Below, in pieces: positions 9,904-16,941 of a stretch of 42,671 nucleotides of DNA. The notes below the pieces were generated by a model. The model saw nothing but the letters and a program-made list of their open reading frames with translations. It was not told the DNA's origin and ran no database searches. Within the stretch, counting starts at the first letter, position 1; each line of letters starts with the position of its first letter. This DNA is from Desulfomicrobium sp. (lineage in GTDB: Bacteria; Desulfobacterota; Desulfovibrionia; Desulfovibrionales; Desulfomicrobiaceae). The stretch spans positions 1 through 42,671 of the forward strand of contig JANJWV010000006.1 of assembly GCA_024709365.1 (NCBI GenBank), written 5' to 3'. The position numbers were made by a program, and so were the translations under genes.

Positions 9904-11052
9904 TTACATCGCGTCCTGGACCACTCGAACCTGCATGCCAGGCTTGGCCTTCTGCAAGCCTTCCACGACAACGCGGTCTCCGGCGTCCAGACCCTGGCGC
10001 ACGATCCACTCGCCGCCCACTGCCTGGGCCAGTTCGAGCTTGCGCAGGGCAAGGGTGTTCTGGCCGTCCACGACCAGGGCCTGAGCCTGGCCTTGGGCGC
10101 TGCGCGTCACGGCCTGTTGCGGGATGAGCAGCGCGTTGGCCATCACCCCTTCCTCGACCACGGCCCGCACGTACATGCCGGGCAGCAGGTCGCGCTTCGG
10201 GTTGGGGAAGACCGCGCGCAGGGTCACGGCGCCGGTGCTCTGGTCCACGCTGGCCTCGGCCAGCTGCAGGGTGCCTTCATGGGCGTAGGCCGTGCCGTCC
10301 TCGAGGATGAGGCGCACGCGGGTCGCGGCCTCCCCGGCGGATTGGATGCTTCCGCTCTCCAGGGCGCGCCTCAGGCGCAGCATTTCGACGTTGGACTGGG
10401 TCAGATCGACGTAGATGGGGTCGAGCTGCTGCACCGTGGCCAGGGCCAGGGCCTGATTGGCCGTGACCAGGGCGCCGGGGGTGATGGATGCCCGGCCGAT
10501 GCGCCCGGAAATGGGGGAGACGACGCTGGTCCGCTCCAGATCGATGCGGGCGGCCTCCAGTTCGGCCTGGGCCGAGGAGACGTTGGCCTTGGCCAGGGCC
10601 AGGGCGGCCTGGACTTCGTCGTGGTCCTGCTGGCTGACGGCCTTGGTGCGGATCAGATCGGCGTAACGCACGGCCTTGAGGCGGGCGGGCTCGAGCTCCG
10701 CCTTGGCCTTGGCCACGGCGGCGGCGGCACGGGCCACGGCAACCTCGTAGGTGGACGGGTCGATGCGGTAGAGCAGGTCGCCGGCCTTGACCTCGGCGCC
10801 TTCGGTGAAGGCCCGCTTCTGGATGATGCCGCCGACCTGGGGCCGGATCTCGGCGACCTGATAGACGGCCGTGCGGCCCGGCAGTTCGGACGTCAGCCTG
10901 ACCTCGCGCTCCTGCATGGTGACGACGGCTACCTCGGGGGCGGGCTTGGCTTGGGCCGGGGTAGGCTGGTTGGCCTGGGACGGCTTGTGCCAGGCGAGGT
11001 ATCCGAGGCCGACGGCGGCCATGACGGCGATAACGATGAGTGTCTTCTTCAT
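9904..11052 (-). CDS. acrA: RND efflux membrane fusion protein (AcrA/MexA family)
   Basis: This 382-residue periplasmic adaptor links the pump to the outer-membrane channel. The N-terminus [21 protein letters not shown] is a membrane anchor or signal without a lipobox cysteine, unlike E. coli AcrA. The lipoyl/barrel-sandwich half-motifs ([19 protein letters not shown] and [18 protein letters not shown]) flank an alanine-rich alpha-hairpin at about residues 95-165. ATG 11052 is chosen because AGGAAGG lies five bases upstream. A longer frame from 11079 lacks such a site. A 140-base gap separates it from the pump gene. A palindrome at 11087-11102 lies just upstream. Confidence 0.94.
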   Translation of the reverse strand: MKKTLIVIAVMAAVGLGYLAWHKPSQANQPTPAQAKPAPEVAVVTMQEREVRLTSELPGRTAVYQVAEIRPQVGGIIQKRAFTEGAEVKAGDLLYRIDPSTYEVAVARAAAAVAKAKAELEPARLKAVRYADLIRTKAVSQQDHDEVQAALALAKANVSSAQAELEAARIDLERTSVVSPISGRIGRASITPGALVTANQALALATVQQLDPIYVDLTQSNVEMLRLRRALESGSIQSAGEAATRVRLILEDGTAYAHEGTLQLAEASVDQSTGAVTLRAVFPNPKRDLLPGMYVRAVVEEGVMANALLIPQQAVTRSAQGQAQALVVDGQNTLALRKLELAQAVGGEWIVRQGLDAGDRVVVEGLQKAKPGMQVRVVQDAM

Positions 11053-11086
11053 GAGTACCTTCCTGAAGTTCTGGTGCATGAAATAT

Positions 11087-11102
11087 GTGAATGATAGTTC
11101 AC
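11087..11102 (-). promoter_or_regulatory. probable TetR operator before the efflux genes
   Basis: GTGAATGATAGTTCAC is an imperfect 16-bp palindrome with perfect 5-base outer arms. It has the same half-site and size as the site in the tetR promoter. It lies between the tetR terminator and the fusion-protein start. A -35-like TTGCCC is seen on the minus strand at 11108-11113, but the -10 is weak. Confidence 0.55.
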
Positions 11103-11111
11103 TTTGAGGGC

Positions 11112-11137
11112 AAAAAAAATCAGGCGGCCACGGCCTG
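11112..11137 (-). terminator. intrinsic terminator overlapping the tetR stop
   Basis: On the minus strand a short GC-rich stem (CAGGC/GCCTG, with further internal pairing) runs through the tetR stop codon. It is followed immediately by eight T. The stem is short, so termination may be partial. It would separate tetR transcription from the pump genes. Confidence 0.5.
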
Positions 11138-11716
11138 CAGGAACATCCGCCAGTTGGCCTCGGCCTGGGCCTTGGGGTCGATCATGTCCCCGCGTCGGCT
11201 GTAGAGGATGGCGATGGTCAGGAACTGCCCCAGGAACTGGACGAAGATCCGGTCCGCGTCGATGTCCCGGCGGATATCGCCTGCTGCCTGCCCCTCGCGG
11301 ATGATGTCCGCGATCTTCGCCTGCTGCTGCCGGTGGCTTTCAACCAGGCGGGCCTTGAGGCTCGGTTCGTCGATCCAGATGGAGTCCGAGAGGACGAGGA
11401 TGGGCAGGGCGCGGTAGCGTTCAATGACGCTGACATGCAGGTCGAAGCAGCGGCGGAGCTTGACCAGCGCCGGGCCGGGCTCTTCGAGGGCCATGCGGAT
11501 GCCCTCGCTTTTCACGGAGTCGAGGAGGTCGAGGACGCTCGACAGGATGTCCGCCTTGCCCCCCGGGAAATGCCTGTACAGGGCCGGCGCTGTCACGCCC
11601 ACGGCCCGGGCCACGTTGCGCGCGGTCAGGGCGCCGACGCCCTGGTCGGCCACAAGGGCCAGGGCCGCTTCGGCGATCTGTTCGCGGCGGATGGTGGTGG
11701 TCAGTCGTTTTGCCAT
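11120..11716 (-). CDS. TetR/AcrR family transcriptional regulator
   Basis: This 198-residue protein has a TetR-type helix-turn-helix at about residues 10-55 (REQIAEAALALVADQG, then VARAVGVTAPALYRHFPGGKADIL). A divergent ligand-binding domain follows. Position and direction point to control of the RND pump genes directly downstream, with a pump substrate or metabolite as the likely inducer (inference). No ribosome site precedes the ATG. The predicted transcription start falls next to it, so the mRNA may be leaderless. An operator-like palindrome within its own promoter suggests autorepression. Confidence 0.92.
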   Translation of the reverse strand: MAKRLTTTIRREQIAEAALALVADQGVGALTARNVARAVGVTAPALYRHFPGGKADILSSVLDLLDSVKSEGIRMALEEPGPALVKLRRCFDLHVSVIERYRALPILVLSDSIWIDEPSLKARLVESHRQQQAKIADIIREGQAAGDIRRDIDADRIFVQFLGQFLTIAILYSRRGDMIDPKAQAEANWRMFLQAVAA

Positions 11717-11723
11717 GGGCGGC

Positions 11724-11752
11724 TAGTTAACGATCGTTCACTTCTGCGTCAA
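11724..11752 (-). promoter_or_regulatory. tetR promoter with an operator in the spacer
   Basis: On the minus strand, TTGACG (11747-11752) and TAACTA (11724-11729) are separated by 17 bases. The -35 matches 5 of 6 consensus bases and the -10 is weak. The palindrome GTTAACGATCGTTCAC (11726-11741 on the plus strand) fills the spacer, a classic place for TetR repression. The expected start, about seven bases past the -10, falls at about 11717, next to the ATG at 11716. Confidence 0.6.
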
Positions 11753-11809
11753 GAAGGAAATTTCAAACTCGCAAGGATGGGTTCGATCCGGAAAAAAGGA
11801 GGACGTTCC

Positions 11810-11845
11810 GTGCGGGATGTGGCAGAACATGGTCTTCGAGCCTGA
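11810..11845 (+). other. possible 11-residue leader peptide
   Basis: A GTG at 11810 is preceded by AAGGAGG (11796-11802) at the ideal distance of seven bases. It opens an 11-codon frame that ends TGA at 11845, upstream of rubrerythrin. The Shine-Dalgarno sequence is the strongest in this gap. The peptide (MRDVAEHGLRA) shows no run of regulatory codons. It may be a leader or a chance match. Confidence 0.2.
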
Positions 11846-11960
11846 CAATTGAAAAGACAACGGTCTGAAATTTTTGCTTGCCAGAGCGAAACGATTTCTT
11901 TAGAAGCATTCTTGATAATTTTTACTAATAACCAAACCGATCAATAAGGAGAAACAACCG

Positions 11961-12455
11961 ATGAGCAAGACCACCGACAACCTGAAGGAAGCTTTCGCCG
12001 GAGAATCCCAGGCCAACCGCAAGTATCTGGCTTTCGCCAAAAAAGCGGATGAAGAGGGGCTGCCGCAGGTTGCCAAGCTGTTCCGCGCCGCCGCCGAGGC
12101 CGAGACCATCCACGCCCACGCCCATCTGCGCCTGCTGAAGGGCATCGGCTCCACGGCCGAGAACCTGAAGGAAGCCGTGGCCGGCGAGACCCACGAGTTC
12201 AAGTCCATGTACCCGGCCATGATCGCCGACGCACAGGCCGAGGGCGAGAAGGCCGCCGAGCGTTACTTCGGCTTCGCCAACCAGGCCGAGGAGTGCCACG
12301 CCAACCTGTACGCCAAGGCCGCCGAGAAGATGGCCGCCCTGGAGACCGTGGACTACTACGTCTGCAGCGTCTGCGGCCACATCCACGAAGGCGAGCCCAC
12401 GGACAAGTGCCCCATCTGCGGCGCCGCCCCCAAGGCCTACAACGTCGTGGCCTAG
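11961..12455 (+). CDS. rbr: Rubrerythrin
   Basis: This 164-residue cytoplasmic diiron protein reduces hydrogen peroxide and protects anaerobes from oxidative stress. The ferritin-like domain carries the expected ligands: E15, E48-x-x-H51, E76 in GETHEF and E110-x-x-H113. The C-terminal rubredoxin-like site has four cysteines, C135, C138, C150 and C153, in two CxxC pairs. It is shorter than the 191-residue rubrerythrin of Desulfovibrio vulgaris, but complete. TAAGGAG lies just upstream of the ATG. The gap before it is AT-rich, unlike the surroundings. I could not assign a Fur or PerR box with confidence. A terminator follows at 12483-12512. Confidence 0.95.
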   Translation: MSKTTDNLKEAFAGESQANRKYLAFAKKADEEGLPQVAKLFRAAAEAETIHAHAHLRLLKGIGSTAENLKEAVAGETHEFKSMYPAMIADAQAEGEKAAERYFGFANQAEECHANLYAKAAEKMAALETVDYYVCSVCGHIHEGEPTDKCPICGAAPKAYNVVA

Positions 12456-12482
12456 CGTCCTGCCGCCGGCCATGACCGTTCG

Positions 12483-12512
12483 AGCCGCATCCTTCCGGGG
12501 GTGCGGCTTTTT
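12483..12512 (+). terminator. intrinsic terminator after rubrerythrin
   Basis: AGCCGCA (12483-12489) pairs with TGCGGCT (12502-12508), with extra C/G pairing inside. Five T follow. Confidence 0.8.
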
Positions 12513-12569
12513 CATGCTTGCCGGAAGCGCCGGCGGTCATATCTGATTGAAGAGACAAGGAGGCGACCC

Positions 12570-12764
12570 ATGAAAATCGCCGTGGAAATCACGATCTTCG
12601 GGCACCGCTTTTCCGAGGTGGTCGACTATCCGGGGACGCCGCGCTCCCAGGCCGAAGTCATCCGCTGGCTCATGAACCAGACCGAGTTCCGGTGGGTCGA
12701 CTACGAGCATTCCCGTAGCGACGAGCGGCTTCTGTACGATCTCGAGGACGGCGTGAAGCAGTGA
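12570..12764 (+). CDS. small conserved-looking protein of unknown function
   Basis: This is a 64-residue acidic protein, beginning MKIAVEITIFGHRF and ending LYDLEDGVKQ. I do not recognise it. A strong ribosome site (AAGGAGG) lies about six bases before ATG 12570, so the upstream extension of the frame is not needed. Predicted character is a short beta-alpha protein with no signal peptide or membrane segment. It stands alone between the rubrerythrin terminator and a bidirectional terminator at 12821-12850. Confidence 0.75.
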   Translation: MKIAVEITIFGHRFSEVVDYPGTPRSQAEVIRWLMNQTEFRWVDYEHSRSDERLLYDLEDGVKQ

Positions 12765-12820
12765 AGCGGGTTGGCCGCAAGGCCGACCTTGCGACGGCGT
12801 GTCGCGGGAGCTTCAAACGA

Positions 12821-12850
12821 GAAAGGCCGCGCTGTGGAGCGCGGCCTTTC
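12821..12850. terminator. bidirectional terminator
   Basis: A perfect 12-bp inverted repeat (12821-12832 and 12839-12850) has a six-base loop. It lies between the convergent small protein and the DEAD-box helicase. Flanking A and T runs are short (three each). Confidence 0.75.
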
Positions 12851-12852
12851 GG

Positions 12853-14448
12853 TTATTTCCTGACGGGCGGCGGGGTCGGGCGCCCCTTGGCCTTGGTGAA
12901 GACGATGCCGCCGTCCTTGCCCTTGCGGTTGAACATGGACAGCACCTTCTCGGCTTCCTGGAAGGGCAGGGAGACGAAGGCGAAGGTCTCCATGATCTGG
13001 ATGTCCCAGACCTTGCGCGACGGGATGCGGCAGTTCTCGTCCAGGAAGGTCAGCAGACGCTTGGGGGTCAGGCCGTCCTTGCGGCCCTGGGTGACGAAGA
13101 GGCGGGTCTTGCCCTTCTTGTCGACCACGAAGGCGTCCTCGATCTCGCGGTAGTTGGAGGCGTCGAGCTCCTCCTGGAACATGTGCTGCAGCAGGGCGGC
13201 CAGGGTCTCGCGCGGTTTGCTCTGTTCGAGCAGTTCCTGGGCCATGCCCAGAAATTCCAGCTCCGGCTCCGTGGCCACGATGGCCGCGAGCTCCGCCCGG
13301 ATGCGGTCCTTCTTCATCTTGATGACGTCGCTGACCTTGGGCAGGCGCGCCTTGCGGATGTCCGTCTTGGCCTGCTTGCTGATGAACTGCAGGCGGCGGT
13401 ACTCGGACGGCGTGATGAAGGTGATGGCGATGCCTTCCTTGCCGGCGCGGCCCGTGCGGCCGACGCGGTGCACGTAGGCCTCGGGGTCGTGGGGCAGGTC
13501 GAAATTGATGACGTGGGTCAGGTCGTGCACGTCGATGCCGCGCGCGGCCACGTCCGTGGCCACGAGAATGCGCGCCAGGCGCTTCTTGAACTTGGCCAGG
13601 ATCTTCTCGCGCAGGCTCTGGGACATGTCGCCGTGCAGGGTGTCCGCGTCGTAGCCGCGCTCCATGAGGCGCTGGGACACGGCGTCGGCGTCGACCTTGG
13701 TGCGGGTGAAGACCAGCCCGTAGAAGTCCTCCTCCATGTCGATGATGCGGCACAGGGCCTCGAACTTGTCGGCCGCCGAAACCTCGAAATAGATCTGGTC
13801 CGTCTGGGTGGCGGTGAGCTGCTCCGACGCGGCGCGGATGACCTGGTAGTCGCCCATGTATTTCTTGGCCACTCGCAGGATTTCCGGGGGCATGGTGGCG
13901 GAGAAGAGCATGGTCCGCTTCTCGGCCGCCGTCTGCTCCATGATCTCCGTCACGTCTTCCAGAAAGCCCATGTTCAGCATCTCGTCGGCCTCGTAGAGGA
14001 TGAGGAAGCGGATGCTTGAGAGGTCGAGGGTGCCGCGGCGCAGGTGGTCGAGGACACGGCCCGGGGTGCCGACGACCACGGACACGCCGCGCCGCAGGTT
14101 CCGGAGCTGGATCTCCATGGACTGCCCGCCGTAGATGGGCGTCACGCTGACGGTGCGGCCGCCGCGCAGGGAGTTGATCTCCTCGGCCACCTGGATGGCC
14201 AGTTCGCGGGTCGGGGCCAGGACCAGGTCCTGCACCTTGCGGGCATCCTGCTCCAGGAGTTCCAGCAGCGGCAGACCGAAGGCCGCGGTCTTGCCCGTGC
14301 CCGTCTGGGCCTGGGCCACGATGTCGCTCTCGCCGGCCAGCACGGCCGGGATGGTCTTGATCTGGATGGGGGTGGGCTCCTCGAAACCCTTGCGGGAGAG
14401 GGCCTGGATGGTCAGGTCGGACAGACCCAATTCGGAAAAAGTCGTCAT
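12853..14448 (-). CDS. deaD: DEAD-box ATP-dependent RNA helicase (motif II reads YEAD)
   Basis: This 531-residue RNA helicase of the DeaD/CshA type is expected to remodel RNA in ribosome assembly, decay or cold adaptation. Motifs in order: Q motif (FSELGLS with PTPIQIKTIP), motif I AQTGTGKT with K53, PTREL at about 80, TPGR at about 128, SAT at 183-185, and HRVGRTGR. A DbpA-like RNA-binding domain lies near the C-terminus (GRKDGLTPKRLLTFL). Motif II is Y152-E-A-D instead of D-E-A-D: the codon at 13993-13995 is TAC on the minus strand, one change from GAC. The first Asp normally helps bind Mg-ATP, so activity may be impaired, or this could be a sequence error. ATG 14448 is chosen from AAGG seven bases upstream and the family N-terminus. 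Confidence 0.93.
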   Translation of the reverse strand: MTTFSELGLSDLTIQALSRKGFEEPTPIQIKTIPAVLAGESDIVAQAQTGTGKTAAFGLPLLELLEQDARKVQDLVLAPTRELAIQVAEEINSLRGGRTVSVTPIYGGQSMEIQLRNLRRGVSVVVGTPGRVLDHLRRGTLDLSSIRFLILYEADEMLNMGFLEDVTEIMEQTAAEKRTMLFSATMPPEILRVAKKYMGDYQVIRAASEQLTATQTDQIYFEVSAADKFEALCRIIDMEEDFYGLVFTRTKVDADAVSQRLMERGYDADTLHGDMSQSLREKILAKFKKRLARILVATDVAARGIDVHDLTHVINFDLPHDPEAYVHRVGRTGRAGKEGIAITFITPSEYRRLQFISKQAKTDIRKARLPKVSDVIKMKKDRIRAELAAIVATEPELEFLGMAQELLEQSKPRETLAALLQHMFQEELDASNYREIEDAFVVDKKGKTRLFVTQGRKDGLTPKRLLTFLDENCRIPSRKVWDIQIMETFAFVSLPFQEAEKVLSMFNRKGKDGGIVFTKAKGRPTPPPVRK

Positions 14449-14582
14449 GAGAGTACCTTGCGGGCCCGAGGCCACGCGGTCAAAAGTGCCCGGCGCTGGA
14501 ACCGGGCCTACACCATGAGACCGACTGCCCAGGACGGGGGAAAACGCATTTCAGAAACGTGTGGAACCGGATGAGGCGACGC

Positions 14583-15686
14583 TCAAGAAGGTCGTGCGGA
14601 GAGGGGGAACGCTCCCCCGCGAGGAAATGCTCGGGGTAAATAGACGACGCGGGCTCCGTTGGCAAGCAAAAAAAGACACCTTCCCCAGAGCCTGTCGCCC
14701 CTGGCCCGCTGAAGGCGGGGCAGGGCGATGGCGGCCAGGCTCTCCAGTTCCTCGGACAGGCCCAGGGCCTGGGTCATGCTCCCGCCCCAGCAGACCAGGC
14801 CGTGGTCGTCCATGAACACGGCCTGGAAATAGCGGGCGGCCTGTCCCGCGGATGCCCCGAGTTCCGGCGTGCCGGGTATCTCGGACGGGATGCGGGTCAG
14901 CTTGGCGGCGAAGACCTGCCCTTCGTAGAGGGGCAGCTGCAGCAGGGAACCCTTGCCTCGCAGGGACAGGGCGATGAGCTTCGGGGGGTGGGTATGCACG
15001 ATGGCCTGGGCCGCCGGCTGGTTGCGGTAGATTTCAAGATGCACGGACAGCTCCGAAGAAGCCTGTGCCGACGACAGCGCGTTGCCGCTCTCAAGATCGA
15101 CCACGGCCAGGTCTTTGGGGGAGAGGTGGCCCTTGGCGCTGCCCGTGGCGGTGATGACCACGCGGGAGCCCTGGCGCATGCTGATGTTGCCGTTGAACCC
15201 GGCGAAGAGCCCGCGCAGCCAGCCGTCGCGGCCCGCCTCGATGATGGCCCGCCCGGTGTCCGGGTTGACCAGGGAGGAAAATTCCTCCCGGCCCGGGATC
15301 GCGGAGTTGTCCGGCTTGATGTCGATGACGGGCGTGCCGTCGATGACTTCCAGGGGATGGACCTGCAGACGCAGGCCCTCGCGCCCGGTGACGCGCACGT
15401 TGTGCAGGCCGATGGGCGTGGGGCGGTCCGGTGAGCGGGTGGAGAAGATGCCGCGCATGGGCAGGTCCCGGTTGCCCCGGGGGTGGCAGCGCAGCACCGA
15501 CCGGTCGCCCTGGTGCATCCAGGTCAGGACCAGGATGGCGTCCCCGACCTGCAGGTCCGTGGCCGCCGGTTCGAATTCGGGCATGATCTCGATCCAGACC
15601 GGGGGCAGGTCCGTATCCCCGTATTTGGGGCATTCCTCGCGGGTGCGCAGATGGGAGCGGACGATGCCGACGATGCTCGGGTTCAT
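14583..15686 (-). CDS. TrmO-like tRNA methyltransferase domain fused to a class II aldolase domain
   Basis: This 367-residue protein joins two families. Residues about 1-135 match TrmO/TsaA, the SAM-dependent enzyme that N6-methylates t6A37 in tRNA. Signatures are GIFSTRSPDRPTPIGLHNV at 79-97 and DGTPVIDIKP at 117-126. Residues about 140-340 match the class II aldolase/adducin family: GNISM, ATGSAKGHLSPKDLAVVDLE, E212, the HTHP motif with H231 and H233, and H295 in DDHG. These are the expected metal ligands. ATG 15686 has AAGGA about six bases upstream. The last 25 or so residues are low-complexity in character and follow a run of seven identical bases (14668-14674), so the 3' end may be altered. 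What the aldolase half acts on is unknown. It is transcribed towards deaD, with a 134-base gap. Confidence 0.85.
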   Translation of the reverse strand: MNPSIVGIVRSHLRTREECPKYGDTDLPPVWIEIMPEFEPAATDLQVGDAILVLTWMHQGDRSVLRCHPRGNRDLPMRGIFSTRSPDRPTPIGLHNVRVTGREGLRLQVHPLEVIDGTPVIDIKPDNSAIPGREEFSSLVNPDTGRAIIEAGRDGWLRGLFAGFNGNISMRQGSRVVITATGSAKGHLSPKDLAVVDLESGNALSSAQASSELSVHLEIYRNQPAAQAIVHTHPPKLIALSLRGKGSLLQLPLYEGQVFAAKLTRIPSEIPGTPELGASAGQAARYFQAVFMDDHGLVCWGGSMTQALGLSEELESLAAIALPRLQRARGDRLWGRCLFLLANGARVVYLPRAFPRGGAFPLSARPS

Positions 15687-15875
15687 GGACGGTCCTTGGT
15701 GGATGTTCTCGGTTGTGGGCACGAACCTACCGCCCGTGCTGCCGCCAGTCAAACGTCGGACCTTTCTCCGCACGGACCGCCCTGCGGCGTCGTGCATTTC
15801 CGAACGATGCTTGTATTGAGGCATCGCGGGTGGTAGCGCTTGCGAAATACCAAACCGCAACCCCGGAGCGCGCGC

Positions 15876-16727
15876 ATGAACCGCTTCTCCACCAGCCTCC
15901 TGGGCGAGGCCAAAACCCTGCTGCTGGCCACCGACGGCTCGAACTACAGCGACGGCGCCGTGCAGGAGGCCATCTTTTTCGGACAGGCCTGCCAGGCCAG
16001 GGTCGTCGTGCTGCATGTCGTCAGGATCGATACGGAGTCCCTGAAGTCCGCCAACGCCAAGGTCACGCGCAGGCAGCAGGAGATCGCGCCCTACATGGAG
16101 GCGGTCCGCAAGATGGCCAGGGACAGCGGGGTGGAGTGCGAGACCGTGGTCGTCGGGTCGTCGGTGCCGGAGCACGCCATCGTGGAACAGGCGCGCATGC
16201 GCGGGGCGGACGTCATCCTCATGGGTCGGCACGGCCGAGCCGGTCGGCTGTACCTCATGGTCGGCAGCATGACGGCCAAGGTCATCGGCCTGGGCTTTCC
16301 CATGGTTCTCGTGCTGCCCAAGGATTCGCTGCTGACGGGAACGCACGTTCTCGTGGCCGTGGAGGATTCGCCGAACAGCCGCCTGGCCGTGGAGGAGGCC
16401 CTGAGCCTGGGGATGTGCTGCGTGACCCTAGAGCGCCTGACCTTCGTGGCCGTGGCCAAGCGCGAGAGCGGCCTCGGCGCGGCCCGGAAGATGGTCGAGG
16501 AAGTCTGCGCGCGGGGCCAGGAGAAGTGGCCGCACCTGCAGTTCGAGGCCGTGGCCGACGTCGGGCACCCCTCGAACGTCATCGTGCGGGCCGCCGAGGA
16601 GCGCGGGGTGGACATGATCATGATCGGCGGGGTCAACGGCAGCCGGCTGCCCAGGATGTTCACGGGCCGCGTGACCAAGGAGGTCTGCGGCTGGGCCCAC
16701 TGCGCGGTGCTGGTGGTCACTGCCTAG
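15876..16727 (+). CDS. universal stress protein, two tandem UspA domains
   Basis: This 283-residue protein contains two Usp domains, about 1-150 and 155-283. The first has the strand LLLATDGSNYSD and the nucleotide-loop region LMGRHGRAGRLYLMVGSMTAKV. The second has HVLVAVEDSPNSRLA and MIGGVNGSRLPRMFTGRVTKEV. The G-x2-G-x9-G-S/T pattern of ATP-binding Usps is fairly well kept in the first domain and weaker in the second. ATG 15876 has CGGAG about eight bases upstream. Role: stress survival, perhaps by sensing adenine nucleotides (family knowledge). The gene is divergent from the TrmO fusion. Its stop codon touches the left end of a large inverted repeat. Confidence 0.9.
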   Translation: MNRFSTSLLGEAKTLLLATDGSNYSDGAVQEAIFFGQACQARVVVLHVVRIDTESLKSANAKVTRRQQEIAPYMEAVRKMARDSGVECETVVVGSSVPEHAIVEQARMRGADVILMGRHGRAGRLYLMVGSMTAKVIGLGFPMVLVLPKDSLLTGTHVLVAVEDSPNSRLAVEEALSLGMCCVTLERLTFVAVAKRESGLGAARKMVEEVCARGQEKWPHLQFEAVADVGHPSNVIVRAAEERGVDMIMIGGVNGSRLPRMFTGRVTKEVCGWAHCAVLVVTA

Positions 16728-16851
16728 GAGCCCGTCCAAAATCCGTTCCGGACTGCGTTGCTCCCCGATTCCGGAGGGCGAAGTGCAGCCGTCAACATGA
16801 GCCCTCCGGAATCGGGGAGCGCCTTGCCAGAACGAATTTTGAACAGGCTCC
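16727..16851. repeat. 125-bp MITE-like element or large hairpin
   Basis: Two arms of about 51-53 bases point inwards. The inner 20 bases (16760-16779 and 16801-16820) are perfectly complementary around a 21-base loop. The outer arms begin GGAGCC and end GGCTCC, and match with four C/T transitions plus a small indel. It contains no gene and no clear target-site duplication. It starts within the stop codon of the stress-protein gene and lies before the SulP gene. It may be a non-autonomous mobile repeat or an RNA hairpin. Confidence 0.7.
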
Positions 16852-16941
16852 GTCTTCAACAGGAAAGTTTTCAGAAGAGGTATGCAGGTGCGTTTCAGGG
16901 GCCTGGCCTCTTTTTCGAATAATCTGGCAAGGAACAGTTTT

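Noticed and set aside
11900-11945. Fur or PerR box before rubrerythrin
   Set aside because: The AT-rich stretch TTGATAATTTTTACTAATAA has only partial dyad symmetry, well short of a Fur or PerR consensus.
15805-15826. Inverted repeat CGATGC...GCATCG before the stress protein
   Set aside because: The arms are only six bases with a ten-base loop, likely by chance in this sequence.
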